From assembly GCF_029589495.1 (NCBI RefSeq), contig NZ_JAAIVF010000001.1:186001-250000 (forward strand): a DNA stretch of 64,000 nt, written 5' to 3'. How positions within the stretch are numbered: the stretch's first letter is position 1; the number at the start of each line of letters is the position of its first letter. Positions 1 through 8,828 of this stretch are shown piece by piece. A program made the position numbers and the translations under genes. The stretch is from Speluncibacter jeojiensis (GTDB taxonomy: Bacteria > Actinomycetota > Actinomycetes > Mycobacteriales > Mycobacteriaceae). The notes under the pieces were generated by a model that saw only the letters and a list, made by a program, of their open reading frames with translations, had not been told where the DNA came from and did no database searches.

Positions 1-46
1 CGGCCCGGACCAGCCGCTGGTCGTCGACTATGAGCAACCGGATCAT
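1..46 (-). CDS. Response regulator, N-terminal fragment (cut by window edge)
   Basis: Only the first 15 codons are inside the window. They read MIRLLIVDDQRLVRA, the first beta strand and acidic pocket (VDD) of a receiver domain. The ATG overlaps the stop of the upstream histidine kinase as ATGA, so the two are translationally coupled and form a two-component system. The partner kinase is of the HisKA_3 class, which implies a NarL/LuxR-type output domain, but that part is not visible. Confidence 0.8.
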   Translation of the reverse strand, partial: MIRLLIVDDQRLVRA

Positions 47-1245
47 CGCGCTGCTCCCCCTCCCGGCGCCGCACCGGGGATCCACGCCTCGACCCGCCAG
101 GTCGACCCGGTCGCGCCCACGTCCAGCGCGCCCACCTCCAGCGTGCCGCCGACGAGCGCGACCCGCTCCTGCATTCCGACGACGCCGTGCCCGTCCGGGT
201 TCGGCGGGTCGTCGGCGCGCCGGCTGCTCGCGACCCGCACCGCCACCCCGGCGCCGCGCCGGGTCACGACCACGTCGACCTCCCCGGCCGGGTCCGCGTG
301 CTTCATCACGTTCGTCAACGACTCCTGCACCACCCGCAGCAGGGTGAGCCTGCCGATCGTGTCCAACGGCCCCGGATCGGGATCGACCTCGGCGGCCACC
401 GCGAACCCGGCCGCACGGGCGCGTTCCACTGCTGCGGCGATCTCGACCGGTACCGCGTCCGGTTCGACGAGCGCCACCTCGCCCAGCGCCGGGTCCCGCA
501 GCGCCACCAGCAACCGGCGGATGTCGGTCAGCGCGCCGGACGCGGTGCCGTACACGTCGTCGAGGACGGCGCGCACTCGCGGATCGGCCTCGTCGACCAC
601 GTGCCGCGCCACCGAGATCCGCAGCACGATCGACGCCATGTGATGGGCGACCAGATCGTGCAGTTCACGCGCGAGCGCCTCACGTTCGGCGGCCCTGGCC
701 CGGACCGTCGCCTCGGCCCGACGCGCCTCCGCCTCGGCCGCCTGCGCCCGATATGTCACCGCCAGGTCGCGCTGCGCCCGCAGATACAGACCGACCAGCA
801 GCGGCAGCCCCACGTAGGCCAGCGCCTGCACCGCGGTCGCGGCCCGCCAGAAGGTCGTGTACGTCTCGGAGCCGATCCCCAGCAGCACCGCCGCGGCCCA
901 GCATCCGGTCGCCACCGCGATCGGCGCCGGCCGGTGGGTGCGCATCGCGACCTCCGCCAGCCCCACCGCCCCCAGGTACGGCACCAGTCCGGACAGTCCC
1001 CAGGAGTGGGCGGCGAACATCGGGACCGCGAGCGCGGACAGCGACACCGACACCGGCAGCGGCCACCGTCCGCCGAACAGGAACACCACCGCCGCGGCCA
1101 GCGCGGCCAACCAGTACGTCCACGGCACCTGGTAGCGGCCCGGATAGTCGCTGACCAGCAGCAGCACCGGGACCACCACCAGCGGCAGCCAGCGCACCCA
1201 CGCCAGGACGTCACGCAGCGGCGCGGTCGGGCTGGTCGGGGGCAC
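43..1245 (-). CDS. Two-component sensor histidine kinase, HisKA_3 (NarL/DesK class)
   Basis: A 400-residue membrane kinase. The N-terminal ~150 residues hold several hydrophobic segments (LPLVVVPVLLLV, LAALAAAVVFLF and others) with little extracytoplasmic sequence. A coiled stretch rich in Ala, Arg and Glu follows. The HisKA_3 phosphoacceptor motif is ALARELHDLVAHHM. The C-terminal ATP-binding domain shows an N box (VQESLTNVMKHA) and a G box (DGHGVVGMQERV). It should autophosphorylate and pass phosphate to the regulator that starts at position 46, with which it overlaps by four bases. The signal sensed cannot be deduced. The stretch 1246-1389 upstream holds no gene. Confidence 0.92.
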   Translation of the reverse strand: MPPTSPTAPLRDVLAWVRWLPLVVVPVLLLVSDYPGRYQVPWTYWLAALAAAVVFLFGGRWPLPVSVSLSALAVPMFAAHSWGLSGLVPYLGAVGLAEVAMRTHRPAPIAVATGCWAAAVLLGIGSETYTTFWRAATAVQALAYVGLPLLVGLYLRAQRDLAVTYRAQAAEAEARRAEATVRARAAEREALARELHDLVAHHMASIVLRISVARHVVDEADPRVRAVLDDVYGTASGALTDIRRLLVALRDPALGEVALVEPDAVPVEIAAAVERARAAGFAVAAEVDPDPGPLDTIGRLTLLRVVQESLTNVMKHADPAGEVDVVVTRRGAGVAVRVASSRRADDPPNPDGHGVVGMQERVALVGGTLEVGALDVGATGSTWRVEAWIPGAAPGGGAAR

Positions 1246-1389
1246 GGCTCAAGAATAGGCGCCGGGCGGCCCCCTCCTGCCGCCCGGCGCCGCACCTCGA
1301 CCGGCACTCCCTCCGGCCTTCGGCACAGGCTGCAACCTGCGCGGATGACGACTCCGCGCACCGACCACGGTTCCCTACTGGTGAGTCAT

Positions 1390-1405
1390 CTTACTCAGGA
1401 GTAAG
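1390..1405. promoter_or_regulatory. Perfect inverted repeat, candidate operator of the fadE pair
   Basis: CTTACTCAGGAGTAAG has two 7-base arms separated by 2 bases. It lies 45 bases upstream of the ATG at 1451. The size and position fit a TetR-family repressor site controlling the two acyl-CoA dehydrogenases. The regulator is not identified. The right arm contains GGAG, which would sit just before an alternative GTG start at 1406. Confidence 0.5.
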
Positions 1406-1450
1406 GTGGAGGCCATCCACGCCCCTTCATCGCAGAAACAGCTGGTGATC

Positions 1451-2854
1451 ATGAGCAAGCAAGACACCTCGGCCCAGCCGAAGTCCGCGCGCGGCAAGCG
1501 CCGCGACGACTCCACCATCGGCCTGAACCCGATCAAGCGCGACGTCATCGGCACGGCCATGCGCGTGCTGACCGCCTTCACCGGGTCGGACCTGGCCGAG
1601 AAGTACAACCTGCGCGGACCGGTCGACCGGGTCGCCTACGAGGGCACCAAGACCGGGTTCCGCACGCTCGGCGCCGCCACCCGCGTGTTCGACAAGGTCG
1701 GCGGCTCGAGCCAGCCCAAGCGCCTGCCGAACGCCGCCGCACGGACCGACTTCTTCGACGTCACCCCGTCCGACGAGCAGCAGATGATCGTCGACACGGT
1801 CGCCGAGTTCGCCGCCGAGATCCTGCGTCCGGCCGCCCACGCCGCGGACGAGTCGGCGAAGGCTCCGTCCGATCTGCTCGAGCGCGCCGCCGAACTCGGC
1901 GTCACGATGATCAACATCCCCGAGGACTTCGAGGGCGCCGCCGACGAGCGCGGCGTGGTCACCAACGCGCTGGTCGCCGAGGCCCTCGCGCACGGGGACA
2001 TGGGCCTGGCCCTGCCGATCCTCGCCCCCAGCGGAGTCGCGGTCGCGCTGACGCAGTGGGGCACCGACGCCCAGCAGCAGACCTATCTGCCCGCGTTCGC
2101 CGGCGAGAACGTCCCCGCCGCCGCGGTCGTGGTCAACGAGCCCCGCGCACTCTTCGATCCATTCGCCCTGCAGACCAAGGCCGTTCGCTCGCCGGGCGGC
2201 TACCGCCTCAACGGCGTCAAGTCGCTGGTGCCTTCGGCCGGGTCTGCCGAACTGTTCGTCATCGCCGCCGAGCTGGACGGTCGCCCCGCCTTCTTCATCG
2301 TCGAGTCCGACACCGCGGGCCTCGTCGTCGAGGCCGACCCGAGCATGGGCCTGCGCGCCGCCGGGCTCGGCCGGATCGAGCTGACCGACGTGAGCGTGCC
2401 GGAGTCCGCCCTGCTCGGCTCCCCCGACGCGGTCGAGCGCAGCGGGCAGTACGCCGACGCCATCCACCTGTCCCGGCTGGGCTGGTCCGCCCTGGCGACC
2501 GGCACCGGTCAGGCCGTACTCGACTACGTCACCCCGTACGTCAACGAGCGTGAGGCCTTCGGCGAGCCGATCAGCCACCGTCAGGCTGTCGCGTTCATGG
2601 TCGCCAACATCGCCATCGAGCTCGACGGCCTGCGGTTGGTCACCTACCGCGGCGCAGCCCGTGCCGAGCAGGGACTGTCGTTCGCCCGCGAGTCCGCGCT
2701 GGCCCGGCGGCTCGCGACCGACAAGGGCATGCAGATCGGCCTCGACGGCGTGCAGCTGCTCGGCGGGCACGGGTTCACCAAGGAGCACCCGGTCGAACGC
2801 TGGTACCGCGACCTGCGCGCCATCGGCATCGCCGAGGGTGTCGTCCTCCTCTGA
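1451..2854 (+). CDS. Acyl-CoA dehydrogenase family protein (FadE-like), first of a pair
   Basis: A flavoprotein of the acyl-CoA dehydrogenase superfamily, which introduces an alpha-beta double bond in acyl-CoA and passes electrons to ETF. From ATG 1451 the product is 467 residues. The first ~100 residues are a basic extension not found in classic MCAD. The dehydrogenase fold then begins at about TPSDEQQMIVDTVAEFAAEIL and ends with the family C-terminal pattern (QLLGGHGFTKEHPVERWYRDLRAIGIAEG). It stops shortly after IAEG and so lacks the usual last helix. The open frame reaches back to a GTG at 1406. I prefer 1451 because the palindrome would then lie upstream of the gene, but neither start has an ideal ribosome site. 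A second dehydrogenase follows after 65 bases, so the two may form a heteromer as paired mycobacterial FadEs do. Confidence 0.88.
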   Translation: MSKQDTSAQPKSARGKRRDDSTIGLNPIKRDVIGTAMRVLTAFTGSDLAEKYNLRGPVDRVAYEGTKTGFRTLGAATRVFDKVGGSSQPKRLPNAAARTDFFDVTPSDEQQMIVDTVAEFAAEILRPAAHAADESAKAPSDLLERAAELGVTMINIPEDFEGAADERGVVTNALVAEALAHGDMGLALPILAPSGVAVALTQWGTDAQQQTYLPAFAGENVPAAAVVVNEPRALFDPFALQTKAVRSPGGYRLNGVKSLVPSAGSAELFVIAAELDGRPAFFIVESDTAGLVVEADPSMGLRAAGLGRIELTDVSVPESALLGSPDAVERSGQYADAIHLSRLGWSALATGTGQAVLDYVTPYVNEREAFGEPISHRQAVAFMVANIAIELDGLRLVTYRGAARAEQGLSFARESALARRLATDKGMQIGLDGVQLLGGHGFTKEHPVERWYRDLRAIGIAEGVVLL

Positions 2855-2919
2855 CCAGCCTTTCTGCGACAGTCCCACTCTGATCCCGGACCTCGTAGTC
2901 CTTCCGTAACGGAGACACC

Positions 2920-4125
2920 ATGATCAACCTCGAACTCCCCAAGAAGATGAAGGCCGCGTCGAACCAGGCACACCAGGCCGCGGCGCAGATCTTCCGGCCC
3001 ATCTCCCGCAAGTACGACCTCGCCGAGCACACCCGTCCGGTCGAGCTGGACACCATGGCCAGCCTCGTCGAGGGCCTGGCCGACGCCGGTCAGGCCGCCT
3101 CGGGCGCGACCCTCGGCCGCGGCACGCAGGCCAAGGCCGCCGGCAACGTGAACGGCGGCAACATGGCCTCGCTGATGAATGTCATCGAAACCTGCTGGGG
3201 TGACGTCGGTTTGACGCTGTCGATCCCCTATCAGGGCCTGGGCAACTCGGCCATCGCCTCGGTCGCCACCGACGAGCAGATGGAACGCTTCGGCAAGGTG
3301 TGGGCCTCGATGGCCATCACCGAGCCGAGCTTCGGCTCCGACTCCTCGGCCGTGACCACCACCGCGGTCCTCGACGGCGACGAGTGGGTGCTCAACGGCG
3401 AGAAGATCTTCGTCACCGCCGGCGAGCGGTCCACCCACATCGTGGTGTGGGCGTCCGTCGACAAGTCCAAGGGCCGCGCGGCGATCAAGTCGTTCGTCGT
3501 CCCGCGTGACGCCCCCGGCCTGTCGGTGGCCCGGCTCGAGCACAAGCTCGGCATCCGTGCGTCGGACACCGCGGTGCTGCTGCTGGAGAACTGCCGCATC
3601 CCGAAGGACAACCTGCTCGGCAGCCCCGAGGTCGACACCGAGAAGGGCTTCGGCGGGGTGATGGCGACGTTCGACAACACCCGTCCGCTGGTGGCCGGCA
3701 TGGCGATCGGCTGCGCCCGCGCGGCGCTCGAGGAGTTGCGCACGATCCTCACCGACGCGGGCATCGAGATCTCCTACGACACCCCGGCGATGAGCCAGCA
3801 TGCCGCCGCCGCAACGTATCTCGAGCTCGAGGCCGACTGGGAGGCCGCGTACCTGCTCTCGATCCGCGCAGCCTGGATGGCCGACAACAAGCAGCCGAAC
3901 TCGCTGCAGGCGTCGATGGCCAAGGCCAAGGCCGGCCGGATGGGCACCGCCGTCACGCTCAAGGCCGTCGAGCTGGCCGGCTCGCTGGGCTACTCCGAGC
4001 GGACCCTGCTCGAGAAGTGGGCGCGCGACTCGAAGATCCTCGACATCTTCGAGGGCACCCAGCAGATCCAGCAGCTGGTGGTCGCCCGCCGCGTGCTCGG
4101 CCTCTCGTCGAGCGAACTGAAGTAG
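2920..4125 (+). CDS. Acyl-CoA dehydrogenase (FadE-like), second of a pair
   Basis: A 401-residue enzyme of normal family length. The substrate and FAD-contacting core is visible as MAITEPSFGSDSSAVTTTA followed by LNGEKIFVTAGE. The C-terminal motif RDSKILDIFEGTQQIQQLVVAR carries the Glu of the E-G-T segment that is the usual catalytic base. GGAG lies 8 bases before the ATG. It is co-directional with the preceding dehydrogenase and is followed by a strong terminator, so the two form one operon in fatty acid or related acyl-CoA oxidation. The chain length used cannot be read from the sequence. Confidence 0.92.
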   Translation: MINLELPKKMKAASNQAHQAAAQIFRPISRKYDLAEHTRPVELDTMASLVEGLADAGQAASGATLGRGTQAKAAGNVNGGNMASLMNVIETCWGDVGLTLSIPYQGLGNSAIASVATDEQMERFGKVWASMAITEPSFGSDSSAVTTTAVLDGDEWVLNGEKIFVTAGERSTHIVVWASVDKSKGRAAIKSFVVPRDAPGLSVARLEHKLGIRASDTAVLLLENCRIPKDNLLGSPEVDTEKGFGGVMATFDNTRPLVAGMAIGCARAALEELRTILTDAGIEISYDTPAMSQHAAAATYLELEADWEAAYLLSIRAAWMADNKQPNSLQASMAKAKAGRMGTAVTLKAVELAGSLGYSERTLLEKWARDSKILDIFEGTQQIQQLVVARRVLGLSSSELK

Positions 4126-4134
4126 TCACCCCCG

Positions 4135-4178
4135 CACTCGGACGGCTCCGGAACCACTTTCCCGGAGCCGTCCGAGTG
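4135..4178 (+). terminator. Strong hairpin terminator after the fadE pair
   Basis: A perfect 17-bp GC-rich stem (4135-4151 with 4162-4178) and a 10-base loop sit just after the stop codon at 4125. There is no long U-tract, as is common for high-GC actinobacterial terminators. Confidence 0.75.
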
Positions 4179-4304
4179 TGTCCGGGACAGGTAGCACACT
4201 CGACAGTGACGCGGGTCTCACGATCCGATAACGTGATACGGCTGGTACCACATAACGGAGCCGCGGGCGGACGCCGAGTCCGTACCCGGCCGGAGGGGTC
4301 ATCG

Positions 4305-5963
4305 ATGACGCAACTTCTCACCACCGCCGCACCGCTGCTGCGCGACGTCACCGGACGCGCCGTGGACTTCGCCAAGAGTGTGCAGGTGATGTACCGCTCG
4401 GGACTGATCCCCGTCACCCGCCCCGACTTGGGCGTCGAGTCACTGCTGGCGGCCCGCCGGTTCGGCCCGTTCGTCGCGGCCACCCGCCATGCGGCCCACC
4501 AGGATTCGGCCGCGGTGGCACTGATCGACGAACGCGGCCCGATGACCTTCACCGAGCTCGACGCCCAGTCGAACGCCCTCGCCCGCGCCTGGTCGCAGCG
4601 CGGACTCGGACCGGGCAGCGTGATCGCGGTGCTGTGCCGCGACCACCGCGGCCTGGTGCTGTGCATGCTCGCCGCAGGCAAGACGGGCGCCCGGCTGGTG
4701 ATGATGAACACCGGGTTCGCCGGGCCCCAGCTGGCCGATGTCTCGGCGCGCGAGGGCGTGCAGGCCCTGGTGTACGACAGCGAGTTCACCGAACTGCTCT
4801 CCGGCATCCCCGCATCGACGCCGCACTTCCTCGCCTGGGTCGACCCCGAGCACGCCGTGGACCCCGACATCCCCACCCTCGACGACCTGATCGCGAACAC
4901 CTCGACCGATCCGGTCCCGGTACCGCCGAAGCCCGGCGGCTTCGTGCTGCTCACCAGCGGCACCACCGGCACCCCCAAGGGCGCCCCCCGCGAGCACACC
5001 TCGGTGTTCGCCAGCGCCCAGTTCCTCGACCGGGTGCCGCTGCGCACGGGCGGGATCACCTACATGGCGGCGCCGATCTTCCACGGCACAGGGCTGTCCC
5101 AGTTCGTGCTGTCGTTCGCACTGGGCTGCACGGTGATCATGAGCCGGCGGTTCGACCCGGAGAAGACGCTGCGCGGGGTGGCCGAGCACAAGGCCGACGC
5201 GTTGATCGTGGTCCCGACGATGCTGCAGCGGATCATCGACCTCGGTCCCGAGGTGCTCGCGCGCTACGACACCTCCGCGCTGCGCATCATCTTCGCGGCC
5301 GGCTCCGCGCTGTCCCCGGACCTGTGCCGCCGCACCGCGGAGTGCTTCGGGGACGTCCTCTACAACCTGTACGGCTCGACGGAGGTCGCGGTGGCGACCG
5401 TCGCCACCCCCGAGGAGCTCCGCAGGGCCCCCGGCACCGCAGGGCGGGCCCCGGTCACCTGCCGGGTCGCACTGTTCAACGCCGACGGCAAGCCCATCAC
5501 CGAACCGCACCACACCGGGCGAATCTTCGTCGCCAGCGGCCTGAGCTTCGGCGGCTACACCGATGGCCGGCACAAGGAGATCATCGACGGCCTGCTCTCC
5601 AGCGGCGACGTCGGACATTTCGACGAAGAGGGGCTGCTGTTCGTCGACGGCCGCGACGACGACATGATCGTCTCCGGCGGCGAGAACGTCTATCCGCTCG
5701 AGGTCGAGAACCTGCTCGCGGACCGGCCGGATGTACTCGATGCCGCCGTCGTCGGCGTGCCCGATGCGGATTTCGGGCATCGCCTGCGCGCGTATGTCGT
5801 CCCCGGGCCGGATTCCGCCCGCGACGGCGACGAGATCAAGGCGTTCGTCAAGGCGAACCTGGCCCGGTACAAGGCGCCTCGCGAGGTCGTCTTCATCGAC
5901 GAGTTGCCGCGCAACGCCACCGGCAAGGTCCTTCGGAAGGTGCTCGAGCAGATGGAGATCTGA
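4305..5963 (+). CDS. Acyl-CoA synthetase / AMP-dependent ligase (FadD-type)
   Basis: A 552-residue ANL-superfamily enzyme that activates a carboxylic acid to an acyl-adenylate and then the CoA thioester. Visible motifs are the P-loop LLTSGTTGTPKGAPR, the adenine-binding YGSTE, the hinge region DGRDDDMIVSGGENVYPLEVE and the C-terminal catalytic Lys in LPRNATGKVLRK. The N-terminal ~60 residues are an extension before the adenylation core. The open frame extends upstream, but ATG 4305 is the first sensible start, downstream of the terminator and in line with family length. With the fadE pair it makes a small acyl-CoA activation and oxidation locus. It is most like mycobacterial FadD2/FadD12-type enzymes; the substrate is not known. 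Confidence 0.92.
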   Translation: MTQLLTTAAPLLRDVTGRAVDFAKSVQVMYRSGLIPVTRPDLGVESLLAARRFGPFVAATRHAAHQDSAAVALIDERGPMTFTELDAQSNALARAWSQRGLGPGSVIAVLCRDHRGLVLCMLAAGKTGARLVMMNTGFAGPQLADVSAREGVQALVYDSEFTELLSGIPASTPHFLAWVDPEHAVDPDIPTLDDLIANTSTDPVPVPPKPGGFVLLTSGTTGTPKGAPREHTSVFASAQFLDRVPLRTGGITYMAAPIFHGTGLSQFVLSFALGCTVIMSRRFDPEKTLRGVAEHKADALIVVPTMLQRIIDLGPEVLARYDTSALRIIFAAGSALSPDLCRRTAECFGDVLYNLYGSTEVAVATVATPEELRRAPGTAGRAPVTCRVALFNADGKPITEPHHTGRIFVASGLSFGGYTDGRHKEIIDGLLSSGDVGHFDEEGLLFVDGRDDDMIVSGGENVYPLEVENLLADRPDVLDAAVVGVPDADFGHRLRAYVVPGPDSARDGDEIKAFVKANLARYKAPREVVFIDELPRNATGKVLRKVLEQMEI

Positions 5964-6240
5964 GCGCCGCAGCCGCACACCGTTCAGACCGCGAGGGCCG
6001 CCCGTTCCGGGTGGCCCTCGCGTCGTGAACCGGCGGAAATCGCCTGTCCCCGTGTGAGACCCGACACATAACAAATGCATAACAAACCGGATACGCAGAG
6101 GTGTAGCGGCGCGATGACCTGGCGATATAAGCCGGATCGAATCCCACGCTGTGGGCGTTACGTGCGATTTCCGGCCCCGTGACCGCCCCGAGATCCGTCG
6201 TTAGTGTCGTCCTCGGCCCGCAAGCCTGGGCCACTGCCGG

Positions 6241-7041
<801 letters not shown>

Positions 7042-7072
7042 GCCTCGCGGCTCCGCGTCACCACCCTCTCCA

Positions 7073-7115
7073 CCGATCCCCGGCGGCCACCGAGCGTGCG
7101 CCCGCCGGGGATCGG
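7073..7115 (+). terminator. Terminator after rpf
   Basis: A perfect 14-bp stem, 7073-7086 with 7102-7115, and a 15-base loop, just downstream of the rpf stop codon. Confidence 0.7.
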
Positions 7116-7168
7116 CGGATCTGTTGATACTGTCGCGAGGTCGATCGAGGAGCGGACGAGGAGGCGCG

Positions 7169-7777
7169 GTGCCACGGGTGGCGGAGGGACGAGCAGCGGC
7201 CGAGCCGACCTCGGCGGTACAGCGTGAGCGCCGCGACGGGATCCTGCGGGCCGCCGCGGAACTGGGCACCGAGAACAGTCTCGACGCCGTGCAGATGACC
7301 GAGGTCGCCACCCGCGCCGGGGTCGCCCTGGGCACGCTGTACCGCTACTTCCCCTCCAAGGCCCACCTGTTCGCCGGGGTCATGGTCGCCGAGGTGGAGT
7401 CGCTGTCCGGATCGATCGCTCGCTTCGCCGACCCCGCCAAGGCACCCCACGAGCGGGTCGCCGACGTTCTCTGGCGCGCCACCCGGTCGCTGCTGAACAA
7501 GCCCAAGCTGACCACCTCGATGCTCCGGTCCGCCTCCGCCGGCGGTGCGGAGGTCGCGGCCGAGCTCGGACGGATCGACGAACAGTTCAACGCGCTGCTG
7601 CTCGAGATGCTCGGCATCGACGTCCCGACAGTCGAGGAGGCCGCGATCCTGCGTCTGGTCCAGCTGATGTGGCTGGGCCTGCTGCAGGCCACCCTCGGCG
7701 CCCGCATGTCGATGCGTGAGGCGGAATCCGACCTGCGCACCGGCTGCCGGGTGATGCTCGGTTCCGTCGCCCGGTAG
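7169..7777 (+). CDS. TetR-family transcriptional regulator, KstR-like
   Basis: A 202-residue regulator. The helix-turn-helix is at about residues 20-65 (AVQMTEVATRAGVALGTLYRYFPSKAHLF), closely similar in style to KstR, the mycobacterial cholesterol-catabolism repressor. The C-terminal helical domain should bind a ligand, perhaps an acyl-CoA. GTG 7169 is preceded by AGGAGG with a 4-base spacer. The frame stays open 45 bases further upstream. No sterol genes lie in the window, so the KstR likeness concerns the fold and not a proven role. The 7086-7124 region and its own promoter were not searched for operators by any tool. Confidence 0.88.
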   Translation: MPRVAEGRAAAEPTSAVQRERRDGILRAAAELGTENSLDAVQMTEVATRAGVALGTLYRYFPSKAHLFAGVMVAEVESLSGSIARFADPAKAPHERVADVLWRATRSLLNKPKLTTSMLRSASAGGAEVAAELGRIDEQFNALLLEMLGIDVPTVEEAAILRLVQLMWLGLLQATLGARMSMREAESDLRTGCRVMLGSVAR

Positions 7778-7818
7778 GCCCGAGCGAGCCGCGCCGAACC
7801 GCCACCGGGAGTGCACTC

Positions 7819-8334
7819 ATGATCTTTCCGAAGGTCCGCGATCCCCGTCTGACCACGATCCGCCGCGGCGGGACGCTCACCGACGCGGACCACCATCTGC
7901 TCGCATTGTGGGCGGCGTCCTGCGCCGAGCACGTCCTCGGGCACTTCGAGACGGCCTGCCCCGAGGACCCCCGGCCGCGCCACGCGATCGAGCAGGCCCG
8001 GGCCTGGGTGCGTGGCGAGGCCAAGATGATGGATGCCCGCGCCGCCGGCGGGCACGCGATGGGGGCGGCCAGGGATCTGGCTGGGGCACCACGGTTCGCC
8101 GCCTACGCCGCCGGACAGGCCGCCTGCGTCGCCCACGTCGCCGCGCATGATCTCGGCGCCGCCGCCTATGCGATCAAGGCCGCGCGTGCCGCCGCGCCGA
8201 AGAGCGAGCAGCAGGCCGCGGAACGACTCGAGTGCCGATGGCAGCGCGAGCAGCTCCCCGAGGCGGTCCACGCGCTCGTGCTCGACGATCAACGATTGCG
8301 GAACGACATCTGCTGGTCGGTGTTCGACTGCTGA
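7819..8334 (+). CDS. Imm-5-like (putative immunity) protein
   Basis: A 171-residue, Ala-rich all-helical protein. It matches my memory of the Imm-5-like domain, usually annotated as putative immunity protein: a block ending LALWAASCAEHVL, then RAWVRGEAKMMDAR, AAYAAGQAACVAHVAAHDLGAAAYAIKAARAA and a final WQREQLPE segment. Such domains were named from polymorphic toxin systems, where they neutralise a cognate toxin. No toxin gene is adjacent, so this is an orphan copy and its role here is unknown. It begins 41 bases after the TetR gene and may be co-transcribed with it. Confidence 0.75.
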   Translation: MIFPKVRDPRLTTIRRGGTLTDADHHLLALWAASCAEHVLGHFETACPEDPRPRHAIEQARAWVRGEAKMMDARAAGGHAMGAARDLAGAPRFAAYAAGQAACVAHVAAHDLGAAAYAIKAARAAAPKSEQQAAERLECRWQREQLPEAVHALVLDDQRLRNDICWSVFDC

Positions 8335-8380
8335 GCACCCGCCCGTAAACACCCTGCCGAGCACAAAGAACACCCACGAC

Positions 8381-8423
8381 GAAGAACACCGGCGTCCTGC
8401 TGTGCAGGACGCCGGTGTTCTTC
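8381..8423 (-). terminator. Terminator of the first initiator tRNA gene
   Basis: A perfect 19-bp stem (8381-8399 with 8405-8423) and a 5-base loop, just downstream of the tRNA on the minus strand. It is symmetric and may also end transcripts of the Imm-5-like gene arriving from the left. Confidence 0.8.
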
Positions 8424-8428
8424 GTACT

Positions 8429-8505
8429 TGGTAGCGGGGACAGGATTTGAACCTGCGACCTCTGGGTTATGAGCCCAGCGAGCTACCGAGCTGCTCCACC
8501 CCGCG
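8429..8505 (-). tRNA. Initiator tRNA-fMet (CAT), copy 1
   Basis: A 77-base gene including an encoded CCA end. The anticodon loop is CTCATAA with anticodon CAT. Three consecutive GC pairs close the anticodon loop, and the 1-72 pair is a C/U mismatch. Both are initiator tRNA hallmarks. The mature part is identical to copy 2. Confidence 0.95.
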
Positions 8506-8520
8506 TTGGGTGAAACCCAG

Positions 8521-8548
8521 GTTACAGACGGGCGGGAACGAAAAGCAA
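8521..8548 (-). promoter_or_regulatory. Promoter of initiator tRNA copy 1
   Basis: Reading the minus strand: -35 TTGCTT (8548-8543), 16-base spacer, -10 TGTAAC (8526-8521). The same boxes and spacing occur before copy 2, which supports the call. Confidence 0.6.
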
Positions 8549-8623
8549 ATCGGGCCCGCACCCCGGCGTGCCGCCGCGAGGGAAACCCCGGTTCGCCGCC
8601 GTTCCCACCCGCCCGTCATAAAC

Positions 8624-8660
8624 GGAAACGGTCCCGGACGTGATGTCCGGGACCGTTTCC
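8624..8660 (-). terminator. Terminator of the second initiator tRNA gene
   Basis: A perfect 16-bp stem (8624-8639 with 8645-8660) and a 5-base loop, 6 bases beyond the tRNA 3' end. Confidence 0.8.
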
Positions 8661-8666
8661 TTGTAG

Positions 8667-8740
8667 TAGCGGGGACAGGATTTGAACCTGCGACCTCTGG
8701 GTTATGAGCCCAGCGAGCTACCGAGCTGCTCCACCCCGCG
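8667..8740 (-). tRNA. Initiator tRNA-fMet (CAT), copy 2
   Basis: 74 bases identical to copy 1 over the mature sequence, with the same C/U 1-72 mismatch and GC-rich anticodon stem. Unlike copy 1, the CCA end is not encoded: the next bases read CTA. It must therefore be added after transcription. Confidence 0.95.
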
Positions 8741-8755
8741 TTGGGTGAAGCCCAG

Positions 8756-8783
8756 GTTACAGGCGGATCGGAACGGAAAGCAA
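8756..8783 (-). promoter_or_regulatory. Promoter of initiator tRNA copy 2
   Basis: Reading the minus strand: -35 TTGCTT (8783-8778), 16-base spacer, -10 TGTAAC (8761-8756), matching copy 1. Confidence 0.6.
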
Positions 8784-8828
8784 ATCGCCCGGCCGCTACC
8801 GCTCCGACCCGCCCTGACCTGGAATTAT

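Noticed and set aside
4218-4236. TCACG/CGTGA half-palindrome before the fadD gene
   Set aside because: Only 5-base arms with a 9-base gap; likely by chance in this sequence.
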